A DNA stretch of 64,000 bases from Mycoplasma haemofelis str. Langford 1. GTDB taxonomy: Bacteria; Bacillota_I; Bacilli_A; Mycoplasmatales; Mycoplasmoidaceae. The DNA is taken from positions 806,001 to 870,000 of the forward strand of contig NC_014970.1 of the NCBI RefSeq assembly GCF_000200735.1. The letters are read 5' to 3'. The notes under the pieces were generated by a model that searched no databases, was not told where the DNA came from, and worked only from the letters and a program-made list of their open reading frames with translations. Below are positions 55,008 through 63,829 of this stretch, piece after piece (position 1 is the stretch's first letter; each line of letters starts with the position of its first letter). A program made the position numbers and the translations under genes.

Positions 55008-55668
55008 TTACTGTTGTTGCCTTATCTTTAGTGCAGAATGAAACAGTATCTAAATAAAGACCTCCACTTAAGTCATAAAAAGGGGTTTGAAAGTTAGTTT
55101 CACACTTTCCCATGAAGGAAGCCGGAGCAACGTCCTTAGAGTGATGATCCTTTCAATCCCCTAATTTCCAAACCCCATCTCCATTGTCTGTCTTTGAAGT
55201 TCTCTGATCATCAACATATGCCTTCCAAGCCTTCTTCCACTCTTGACTCTCCCCATTTCCTTTAGGGATTTGTTCCTTATTAGGATTATTCTCACTAATA
55301 AGATCACTTACCAATGTATATCTTGAACAATAGCTAAGGAAGCTTTGATACTCCTCAGAATCCTTACCCTCTACCTTGGAATCTAGCTTATTCTTGCAAG
55401 TAGTTTTAAGATCATCAGGAACTGACTCTCCTTTTCCTAATCCCCAGATATCCTTTCCTGAATTCTTATAGGAAGTTCAAACACTAGTTCAATGGGATGA
55501 TTCACCATCAGCTATAACTCTCCTAGAAGGATCTTTACTTAATAAAGAAGAGATTGATACTTGCTCTTTAGGAGAAGGAAGTCCTTTAACTGCAAGAGTA
55601 CCTAATCCTGCGGTAGCTGTTGCTCCCGCAAGACCAAGTAGAGACTTAGCAGCTAAAGAACTATTCAT
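55000..55668 (-). CDS. Two-module paralog G7
   Basis: 222 aa, ATG at 55668. N-terminus N-S-S-L-A-A-K-S-L-L-G-L is F3-like, but the body is G (A-G-A-T-A-T-A-G, I-S-S-L-L-S-K-D-P-S-R-R-V-I, W-T-S-V-W-T-S-Y, I-W-G-L-G, T-T-C-K-N-K-L). Border S-Y-C-S-R-Y-T, with Tyr where Asp is usual. Module 2 ends S-F-C-T-K-D-K-A-T-T. Confidence 0.9.
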
Positions 55669-56285
55669 TACTGTTCGTTAGCCCCTTCTTGAGTACATCA
55701 CTTAAGCACCTTCTCATATAAACCCTCCTTAGCTACAAAATCCTTTCCACTATTAGCGGAGCACCAATTCTTTACAGTAGGAAGCTCAGTAGTCTCGTGA
55801 TCTCCATTCCAATTTCCATCTAATCCAACATCAGTTCTAGGAGTTTGTTGTGTCTTTCTCTTTTTATATGTAGTGGTTCATTCGGTGGTATGAGAAGACC
55901 CCAATAAAGTCTTTCCCAGTCTGGATAATTGACTTGAGACGCTTCTAACTAAGCAATAGTTCTTAACATTCTTTAATACATCTTCATTCTTAACGGAATC
56001 CAGAGACATTTGATCATTACATCACTTTGCTAAAGCTTTACCCCCTTCTGCCTTATCTTCAGAATTAAAACCAATAAGTGTCTTGATGTTGGTCTTGGCA
56101 GATTCAAATTCCTCTTCTCATTGCTTAGTCACGGCATCGGAAGACAATCCAGAGATTAGTTTGGAATCCTTCAAGACTTCTTGAATAGAAGGATTTTTGG
56201 AAGATAAGTAGTGATAGCCTCCGGCGGCTGCAACACTTGCTGCAGATGCGCCTCCTAATGACGCAGCTACTGTGCCTAATTTCAT
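55668..56285 (-). CDS. Two-module paralog H10
   Basis: 205 aa, ATG at 56285, stop overlapping the G7 ATG. Second H form start (M-K-L-G-T-V-A-A-S-L-G-G, G-G-Y-H-Y-L-S-S-K), but with E-E-E-F-E-S and N-Y-C-L-V-R-S-V-S-S-Q-L as in L genes, so it may be an H/L mixture. Module 2: K-N-W-C-S-A, L-K-W-C-T-Q-E-G-A. Confidence 0.89.
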
Positions 56286-56291
56286 GAGATA

Positions 56292-56939
56292 TTACTGTGC
56301 AGCAGCCTTAGGCTTAGTACATCACTTCTTCACTTGATCCAAAAGAGTAGCATTAGAAATTTCCTTACTTCCTAACTTAGATTCACACATATCTCTAAAG
56401 GCATCAAGAGCCTTTTCCTTCTTGGACTTCTCCTCCTTAAATTTATCAATCTTCCAATCGTCCTGCCCGTCCGGCTTATCTGTATTGGCCGTTATATAAG
56501 CCTCTCAAGCCTTCTTTCAACCATCACTATTAGCTTCATCAGACTTAGTTAAAGGAGTCTCCCCAGAATCCTTAAGTAAGTCGGAAATTAAGGTATCTCT
56601 TGCACAATAAGAAATGAAGTTCTTGTAGACATCAGAATCCGTTCCATAGACTTTAGATTCCAATTTATCCTTACAAGTATTCTTGAAGCTTTCAGGCACT
56701 GTAGAGCCATCCCCAAGCTTTCAAATATCCTTTCCAGAACTCTTATATGCAGTTCAAGCCTTAGTCCAATCTGACTCTTCTCCTGTGGATATAGCTCTCA
56801 CGGAGGGATTCTGAGAAAGAAGGGATGAAATGGATTTCTCCTCCTTAGATGATGGCAATCCATTAACAGCCAGAACACCTGCTCCGGCAGTAGCTGTGGC
56901 TCCCGCAGCAAATAGAGGAATTTTTAAAGAAGCATTCAT
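56292..56939 (-). CDS. Chimeric paralog GF4
   Basis: 215 aa, ATG at 56939. G-type first part (N-A-S-L-K-I-P-L-F-A-A-G-A-T, I-S-S-L-L-S-Q-N, W-T-K-A-W-T-A-Y, I-W-K-L-G, F-K-N-T-C), border S-Y-C-A-R-D-T, F-type module 2 (L-I-S-D-L-L-K, W-K-K-A-W-E-A-Y, F-R-D-M-C-E-S-K-L-G-S-K-E-I, Q-V-K-K-W-C-T-K). Confidence 0.9.
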
Positions 56940-56942
56940 AAA

Positions 56943-57554
56943 CTACTGCTCACTTGCCGCCTCTTTGGTGCATCAATTCTCGAGCTTAGAGTAGATGTCA
57001 TTCTTATTGGAAGCTAAGAAGTCCTTCTTGCTATTATCTTCACACCATTTTCTGATGAGTGGAAGATCGGTAGTTTCAGTTCATGCACTTCCAGTCAAAT
57101 TAACTTCAGCTCTAGAAGTCGACTTATTCTGTCTCTTACTATAGGTAGCTTTTCATTCGCTTTCAGAACTATTACTACTTAATAGAGTCTTTCCTTTTCT
57201 AGAGAGCTGACTAGCTAAATCCCTAATAAGACAATACTTGCTAACTAATTCAAGAGACTTAGAGTGCTTCTTAGCATCCAATTCCATTTGACTTTCGCAT
57301 CACTCCTTGAGCTTGCTACCTCCATTATTATCGGTGGCTCCCTCTAGAGCCTTAATGGATGCCTTTATATTTGTGGAGTCAGATTTAAATTCTTCATCTC
57401 ATTGGGAGCTGTCGGAAAAGGGGATAAACTTCTTGCTCTTAAGCTCTTCTTTGATGGTGGGTTCCTTAGAGCTTAAAACATAATATCCTCCGGCAGCAGC
57501 TGCCGCTCCGGTAGCTGAAGCCCCTCCCAATAAGAGTGAAGTTCCTAGTTTCAT
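56943..57554 (-). CDS. Two-module paralog H11
   Basis: 203 aa, ATG at 57554. First H form (S-L-L-L-G-G-A-S-A-T-G-A, T-I-K-E-E-L-K-S-K-K-F-I-P). K-E-W-C-E-S-Q-M-E-L-D-A-K-K-H, S-K-Y-C-L-I-R-D-L. Module 2: Y-S-K-R-Q-N-K, R-K-W-C-E-D-N, E-N-W-C-T-K-E-A-A, close to H9. Confidence 0.91.
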
Positions 57555-57557
57555 AAA

Positions 57558-58193
57558 TTACTGATTAACTTTAGGCTTAGTACATCAATCTCCAACGTAG
57601 GAAACTAGAGTTTCAAAATCCTTATCAAAGGTTTGAGAGTCCTTCAGAGACTTACACTTGTTCTTTAAATCGGTATCTGACACGGCAGAAGAAGCGGGAG
57701 TTATTGGCATCTTTGGCTTTTGGAAGTTCTGATTCTTATGATCACTCAACTTCTGTGTTCAGATACCCGAATCACTACTTCCATTCGTGTCCAATAATGT
57801 CAAAGTTCCTTCTATTCTGGAGGCCACAGTTACAGGAACCACACATCATCTCCTAGCCTTCTCTAAATCGGCAGAAGTATCTGACTCTTTATTCACCAAA
57901 GTCAGACAAGCATCCTTAAGTCCATTAATAGTTTCTCCATTATTCTGACTCACTCCCTCGAATCTAAGAGAAAGCTCTGTTTCTTTATCGTAAGCTCCCT
58001 TTACTGATGTTCATTGAGTTGAGTGTGTTGTGTCCTGTTTGCTGAAGTTAAGTAATTGATATCCTGACTTTTCTAGACGCTCTTTAACGCTTAAAGCTTT
58101 AGGTTTATCGGAAGAAGGAATAGCAAAGTAAATACCTGTGGAAACAGTTCCTGCCCCAGCTAACCCCGTCAAAGACTTTAAAGAGGTATTCAT
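57558..58193 (-). CDS. Two-module paralog I5
   Basis: 211 aa, ATG at 58193, overlapping the F7 stop. N-T-S-L-K-S-L-T-G-L-A-G, I-Y-F-A-I-P-S-S, E-R-L-E-K-S-G-Y-Q-L-L-N-F, K-D-A-C-L-T-L-V, E-K-A-R-R-W-C-V-V-P-V-T-V. Module 2: L-K-N-K-C-K, F-D-K-D-F-E-T-L-V, D-W-C-T-K-P-K. Confidence 0.9.
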
Positions 58194-58849
58194 TACTTAT
58201 CTTCATCAATACATCACGACATAATCTGATCCAAAAGCTCATCATTCTCGATGTCGGGGCTTGCCAAATTGTCATCACATTTGGTCTTAAAAGCTTCTGG
58301 AACAGATGACCCATTATCAGAAGTACTTAACTTTCAGGCATCCCCTTTAGATGCCTTATATCGCTCCCAAGCTTTAATCCACTTAGGGTGATCAGCATCA
58401 AAAGATGTGTCTAAGGCTCTTAGGCCAGATCCTTCAATCAAATCAAAGATCATGCTATCCCTATAGCAATACTTAAGAAGATCCTCATGGGACTTATCAT
58501 CTGACTTTAAGCAAGCATTCACAAAACTCTGAGGAACCACTTCTGGAGTATCCTGAGGAGGATTCGCTGTCCAATCCTCTAATTTAAAAGTATCTTCTCC
58601 TTTTTGGCGACCCTGATTATCGCTCTTGTACTGATCTCAATTAGCCTTTCAATAAGGATTAAGTTGTGCATCACTCGCGTCAAGAGCTCTTCTCTTGGAA
58701 CCCCTATCTTTCTTAATCTTATGTCTCAACTCGTCCTTTAGTATTTGGGTAGTATCAGAAGATTTAAAAATCCCCATGACAGCCCCAACAGAAACTGCCG
58801 TTCCAGTTAATCCAAGAGCAGATAACTTAAAAACCAAAGACTTAACCAC
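58193..58849 (-). CDS. Two-module paralog F7 (diverged)
   Basis: 218 aa, GTG at 58849. Holds the F position after G8 and starts V-K-S-L-V-F-K-L-S-A-L-G, but the rest is far from other F copies: K-R-R-A-L, W-D-Q-Y, F-K-L-E-D-W, F-V-N-A-C, K-Y-C-Y-R-D-S-M-I-F-D-L-I. Module 2: W-I-K-A-W-E-R-Y, A-W-K-L, F-K-T-K-C, S-W-C-I-D (Ile instead of Thr after Cys). A fast-evolving or relic copy. Confidence 0.86.
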
Positions 58850-59498
58850 GACTAGATGACTTGTCTTTAGTGCAGAACTTTACAGTGTCTAAATAGAGAG
58901 AGCCGTTAATGTCATGAGAAGGTGATGAGACATTGGATTTACATTGAGTTCTGAAGGAAGCAGGAGCTTTAGTCTTTTGAGAATAGTTAGTCCCCCAATC
59001 ACTTAGATTCCAGATATTAGTTCCACTAGCACTCTGTTGGTTTCTACTATCGTCAATATATATTCCTCATGAGGCTACTCATGACGGATCAGTATCTGAA
59101 TCGGAAGTTATTACCTCTCTATTGGGATTATTCTCCTTAATAAGATCACTTACTAAAGTATCTCTAGAACAATATTTAAGGAAATTCTTGTATTCATCAG
59201 AATCAACTCCAGAAACCTTAAGATCTAATTGCTCTTTGCACTTACTTTTGAATGCATCAGGAGCCTCTCCATCTAAATTCCCTAACTTTCAAACATCCTT
59301 TTGGGACTCCTTGTATGACTTTCAAGACTTCTTCCAATTATCCTCCTCCAAATCCTTAATAACTCTCTTGGAGAGATCTTTAGAAAGTAAGGAAGATATG
59401 GATTCTTTTGAAAATAAACCTTTAGATGCAGCGACCCCAAGACCTGCAGTAGCTGTTGTTCCGACAGCTAAAGAGGCAAGTTTCAGAGGTGTTGACAT
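58842..59498 (-). CDS. Two-module paralog G8
   Basis: 218 aa, ATG at 59498. S-T-P-L-K-L-A-S-L-A-V-G-T-T. Module 1: I-S-S-L-L-S-K-D-L-S-K-R-V-I, W-K-K-S-W-K-S-Y, V-W-K-L-G, F-K-S-K-C, K-Y-C-S-R-D-T. Module 2: L-V-S-D-L-I, W-V-A-S-W-G-I-Y, I-W-N-L-S-D-W, F-R-T-Q-C, K-F-C-T-K-D-K. Overlaps F7 by 8 bases like every G/F pair. Confidence 0.91.
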
Positions 59499-59501
59499 AT
59501 C

Positions 59502-60143
59502 TTAATTCTCAGTAGCTCCATTAGTAGTACATCACTTAAGAACATTTGTATAGAGAGCTCCGTTATCGGAAGCTAGAAAATCCTTGAAGCTATTGGTAGA
59601 ACATCATTCTTTAACTTTAGGAAGATCCTCGCTTTCCTTATCCCCAGTCCAATCGGTGCCAGTTAATCCAATATCTTCTCTCTTGGAAGTGGTGCTTTTG
59701 CGCTTATCGTAAGTAGTCTTTCAACCTTGTTCTTGATCGGCTTTAAGTAGAGTCTTCTGCTTCCTTTCTAATTGACTAGCAACACTTCTAATCAAACAGT
59801 ACTTCTCAACATGCTTAAGAGTCCCCTGATTCTTATCAACATCAAGAGACATCTGGTTGGCACACCATCCAGACAAGGCCTTACCTCCCTTGGATTTATC
59901 TAAGTTATTATCTCCTAGTAGTTTCTTAAGAGTCTCTTGATCTGATTCAAATTCCTCTTCCCATTGCTTCTCTAAATCGGAAGTCGATAAAGAAGAGATG
60001 AGCTTCTTGCCTTTTAGAGCATCAGAAATAGTTTTAACTTTCTCCTCTTTGGGAGAAGGCATTCAATGATCCTTAGTAAGGTAAGCACCAGTAGCTAAAG
60101 TTCCTCCAGAACCTAAGACAGCAAGTGGTTTAACTAGATCCAT
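59502..60143 (-). CDS. Two-module paralog L4
   Basis: 213 aa, ATG at 60143. D-L-V-K-P-L-A-V-L-G-S-G-G-T, T-K-D-H-W-M-P-S-P-K-E. T-I-S-D-A-L-K-G-K-K-L-I-S-S-L, K-Q-W-E-E-E-F-E-S-D. S-G-W-C-A-N-Q-M-S-L-D-V-D-K-N, E-K-Y-C-L-I-R-S-V-A-S-Q-L. Module 2: K-E-W-C-S-T, L-K-W-C-T-T-N-G-A. Confidence 0.9.
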
Positions 60144-60148
60144 AATAA

Positions 60149-60766
60149 CTAACCATTAACTGATTGGGTATCCACAGAGCATCAATCAAATGCTTTAGAA
60201 AAGTCACCTTCAAAAGTCTCAGCATCATTGGTCTTGGCTCCTAGAGCCTTACACTTATTCTTGATATCAGTTAAGTTGGTAGCCTCAGTTTCTCCGAATG
60301 TGTGATCTAACTTATTGGAAGCGGTTGGTAACTTATGGCTGGATATCTTTGTCTTTCATTTCTCATCATCTGCATGAGATGAATTTTCTGTAGATAAAGG
60401 AGTTTTATTGAAGAGGCCTAATCTAGTAGTAATGCTCTGTTCCTCAACACATCATTTTCTGGCTTCTTTATATTCAGAAGAAGAGTAATCTTCTTTAGAT
60501 AGAAGGCCTTTACAGTGGTTCTGAAGTTGAGAGACTTCTGTGAATGATGAAGGATTTGCTGTCTTATACTTCTCAAGAATAGCCTCCCATTTATCTGGTT
60601 TAGCGGTATCTAAAGGAACGTACTTAGCTTCTCCTAATGCTTTAGAAATGCTCTTCTTAGTTTGAGGTGTTTTGGAAGTGGGAAGTCAGTTATCTTTAGT
60701 TAAATAAGCACCTGTGGCTGCAGCACTTCCAGCCCCCAAAGCGGCAAGTGGTTTTACGATATTCAT
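60149..60766 (-). CDS. Two-module paralog M3
   Basis: 205 aa, ATG at 60766. N-I-V-K-P-L-A-A-L-G-A-G, G-A-Y-L-T-K-D-N-W-L-P. S-I-S-K-A-L, Y-V-P-L-D, L-Q-N-H-C-K-G-L-L-S-K-E, K-E-A-R-K-W-C-V-E-E-Q-S-I. Module 2: I-K-N-K-C-K-A-L, F-E-G-D-F-S-K-A, D-W-C-S-V. A 30-base gap separates its start from the broken J3 gene. Confidence 0.9.
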
Positions 60767-60796
60767 ATCGTCTTAGAAGAGTGTAAATAGTCTTAA

Positions 60797-61452
60797 TTAT
60801 CCGGCAGCGGGGGAAGCAGGCTTATCCTTAGTGCATCAATCAACATAATTCTTAAACTCCACATCCTTCACCCCAAAAGCCTTTCCACCCTTCTTCTCAT
60901 TACATTTAGTTTTAAAGTATCAGGAACCGTTTGCTTTACCTTTTCTTCCGATCATTTGTCAAGTCCCCACTTATTATCCTCGGAATACTTAACATAACGA
61001 TCTCAAGAAGCTGTTCACTCAGTTCCATCCTGTCCTGAAGTGGTGCTCAAAACCACCTTCCCCACAGAGTCTATCAACTCAGATATAGTTGTCATTTGAA
61101 TACAGTACTTAGCCAAAGCTTGGAATAACTTATCTTCCTCTCCAGATACCTTCTCATTCACCTTAGAAAGACATGCATCCTTAAACTCCTTTGGGGCTTG
61201 ATTTACGGTCTTAGCCTTCTCATCATAGCCCTCTATTCCCAATGAATTCCCAGTAGCAGTAACATACTCAGATCATCTGGCTGCTCATTGATCGGAATTA
61301 GCATCCAATAGAGTTCTTCCTGAGTTGGTAATAAGAGTCTTAGCGATGGGACGATTATCCTCCTTTCCCGAAAAGTGATTAATTGCAAAATACCCTCCGC
61401 AAACCCCAGAGCATCCTGCAGCTCCGGCCAATCCCTTAACTAAATAACTCAT
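60797..61452 (-). pseudogene. J3, J-type paralog with a one-base frameshift
   Basis: ATG at 61452: S-Y-L-V-K-G-L-A-G-A-A-G, R-T-L-L, W-A-A-R-W-S-E-Y, F-K-D-A-C, K-Y-C-I-Q-M-T, T-I-S-E-L-I, W-T-A-S-W-D-R-Y, W-G-L-D-K-W. After V-P-D-T the frame is lost near 60914-60916. The family sequence resumes in the next frame (F-K-T-K-C-N, then D-W-C-T-K-D-K) to TAA at 60797. One missing base in the AAA run (plus strand) restores a 218-aa J protein. It could be a true pseudogene, a phase-variable run or a sequence error. Confidence 0.85.
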
Positions 61453-62114
61453 TACTGTTTCTCCGCCTGTTGAATGGATTTAGTACATCAACTAACGAAC
61501 TTCAGGAACTTGTCATCTTTGTCCCATAATATCTTTTCATCCTTTTTGGAATTACACTGAGTTCTGAATCCCTCTGGAGCTGTTGTTGGTTGGCTTGAAC
61601 TTACCCAGCCATTTACAGTTCAAGGATTATTACTTTCTAGATACTTCTTCCAAGTTGCATTCCAACCATCATTATCTTGGCCTGAAGCTGTATTTAAGAG
61701 TGTAATTCCGGCTCTTTGGGACACAAAATGAGAAACTGTGAATTCCTTAGAACAGTGCTTAACTACTTCAGAATAAAGAGAATCTTCAATACTAGAAACC
61801 TTTGATTCAGCATTAGAAAGACACTTCTCCACGAATGAAGTGGGAGCTTTATTGGTATTGGATTTCTGAGTTTCATAATCCTTTAAATTCCAAGTATTCT
61901 TGCCTTCTTGCACATACGCAGATCATCTTGCATTCCATTGATCCTCATCACTTCCCTTAGATAAGAGAGTTCTTCCTTGGTCTTTAAATAACTTAGATAC
62001 TGTAGGTCTCTTATCCTCATCAGAAGAAAAGTTACGGGCAGCAAGATATCCCAATCCTGAAGCACCACTAACTGCTCCTAACCCTGCAGCAGCTTTAGTT
62101 AAAGGAAGAGACAT
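61452..62114 (-). CDS. Two-module paralog J4
   Basis: 220 aa, ATG at 62114, intact neighbour of J3. S-L-P-L-T-K-A-A-A-G-L-G-A. Module 1: V-S-K-L-F, R-T-L-L, W-N-A-R-W-S-A-Y, T-W-N-L-K-D-Y, F-V-E-K-C, K-H-C-S-K-E-F (His for Tyr before Cys). Module 2: W-N-A-T-W-K-K-Y, P-W-T-V, F-R-T-Q-C, S-W-C-T-K-S-I-Q-Q. Confidence 0.91.
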
Positions 62115-62116
62115 AA

Positions 62117-62554
62117 TTAAGTAGGTGTAATTGTCTTAGTGCACCATGTAGATACATTGACATAAATAGGATCCTTATCATCCACAACCTCTTTCTTACT
62201 TTCCTCAGAGAACTTACTTATGAACTCCGTAGGAGCATTCTGTCCAGATTGAGATTTCTTATTATTCCAGTCAGGCATTTGTCATGGATTTGCATCCTTA
62301 GACGACTCTCCAGTTCTGTACTTCTCATAAGCAGCTTTCCAATCCTCATTAGAACCCTCTAATTTCGCGTCTAAAAGCTGTTTAGTCTTATCCTGCTCCA
62401 AAAGCTTTGCCACCGTGTGCTTCTGGATTGTCATGGGCTTCTCTTTCATATCGCCATTCTTCTTTAGTAATTTGTATCCGGCTGCAGCAGTTCCTCCTGC
62501 GGCACTAGCTCCCAATAAGCCGAGAATGGATTTAGTAGCTAAAGAACTAGACAT
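62117..62554 (-). CDS. Single-module paralog K2, first Cys lost
   Basis: 145 aa; I take ATG at 62554, although a GTG lies one codon upstream. Paralog of K1: membrane segment A-T-K-S-I-L-G-L-L-G-A-S-A-A-G-G, V-A-K-L-L, K-Q-L-L, W-K-A-A-Y-E-K-Y (Tyr for the second Trp), W-Q-M-P-D-W. The usual F-x3-C site reads F-I-S-K-F-S, so Cys is replaced by Phe, leaving one Cys in S-T-W-C-T-K. Confidence 0.9.
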
Positions 62555-62559
62555 CACTC

Positions 62560-63198
62560 TTAAGCGCCTTCTTTAGTGCACCATTTAAGAACATTGTCAT
62601 ATAAATCGCTGGTTCCCTGATTTGAAACTCGAAATTCCTTCTCACTATTATCAGAACACCATTTCTTTATCACCACCAAATCCTCAGCCTCTTTACCTTC
62701 TTGTCATGGGTTACTCAATCCTACACTCGTTCGGTTAGCTGATGATTGCTCCTTCTTGCGATTCTGATAAGTTTCAGATCATCCATCAGCAACATCCACT
62801 TTCAATAAGTTCTTATTCTTCCTAGACAATTGACTGGAAACACTCCTAATTAAGCAGTACTTTTCAACATTGGCTAATACCTCTTGGTTCTCATGGGAAT
62901 TCAAAGGCATTTGGAGAGAACATCATGACTCCAAAGCCTTTCCTCCAGTTTCAGTTGTGAGATCATTCTTATTTAAAAGAGTTTTAATAGCATCAGAAGC
63001 AGAATCAAATTCAGCCTCCCATTGCTTTTTAGCTACTGCGGAATCAGAAATGGAAGAGATAAGAGCTCCCTTCAGAGAATCCCGAATGCTCATGGGAGCT
63101 TTCTCTTTGGACGGCATTCAATAATCGCTAGTTAAGTAAGCCCCAGTAGCCATAGTTCCTCCAGTTCCTAAAGCCGCAAGTGATTTAGTTAAACTCAT
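62560..63198 (-). CDS. Two-module paralog L5
   Basis: 212 aa, ATG at 63198. S-L-T-K-S-L-A-A-L-G-T-G-G-T, T-S-D-Y-W-M-P-S-K-E, the M-type version of this segment. S-I-R-D-S-L-K-G-A-L-I-S-S-I, K-Q-W-E-A-E-F-D-S. E-S-W-C-S-L-Q-M, E-K-Y-C-L-I-R-S-V-S-S-Q-L. Module 2: K-K-W-C-S-D-N, L-K-W-C-T-K-E-G-A. Confidence 0.9.
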
Positions 63199-63206
63199 GA
63201 GAATTC

Positions 63207-63815
63207 TTAAGAAGGAGTATCCTTAGAGCATCAATCGAAGGACTTTAAGAAATCCTCTTCAAAGGTTTCAGCATCATTGGTCTTCTCATTCAAAGTCTTA
63301 CATTCAGCTTTGATACCCTTTAAATCTTGAGTTTCATCGCCATTAAAGGTATGAGTCAACTTGTTCTTGGTTGCCTGACCATGACTTGTTATTCTTTGCT
63401 TTCAATCGTTATCGTTAGTAGTTCCTGGATCGTCTGTAGACAAAGGTGTCTTATTAAATAAAGCTAATCTTGCAGTTACTGTCTGTGGGGAAACACATCA
63501 TCTTCTTGCTTCTTTGTAATCATCATTACTAAATTCCTCCTTAGCTAATAAAACCCTACAGTCATTCTTCAATTGATCCTCTTGCTTGTGAGCCGAACTA
63601 TGTGCTTGATTGTACTTAGCTAAAACATTACTTCAATTCTCTGGCTTAGAAGGATCTAAAGGTGTGTACTTGTTTTCAATAAGAACTTTAGAAATGCTCT
63701 TTTTGGGCGTCTTAACTTCTGAGGATGAAGGCATTCAGTAATCACTAGTTAAATAAGCTCCGGTTGCTAAGGTACCTCCCGATCCAGCTGCCAAAAGTGA
63801 CTTCGCTAAATTCAT
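63207..63815 (-). CDS. Two-module paralog M4
   Basis: 202 aa, ATG at 63815, the first gene of array 2 within the window. N-L-A-K-S-L-L-A-A-G-S-G-G-T, T-S-D-Y-W-M-P-S. S-I-S-K-V-L, Y-T-P-L-D, L-K-N-D-C-R-V-L-L-A-K-E, K-E-A-R-R-W-C-V-S-P-Q-T-V. Module 2: I-K-A-E-C-K-T-L, F-E-E-D-F-L-K-S, D-W-C-S-K. The next start codon, on the other strand, is only 14 bases away. Confidence 0.9.
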
Positions 63816-63829
63816 ATTTACCTAGAATA

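Noticed and set aside
31682..63815. CRISPR-like array
   Set aside because: The repetition is of coding modules of hundreds of bases with clear reading frames, not short direct repeats with spacers, and no cas gene is present.
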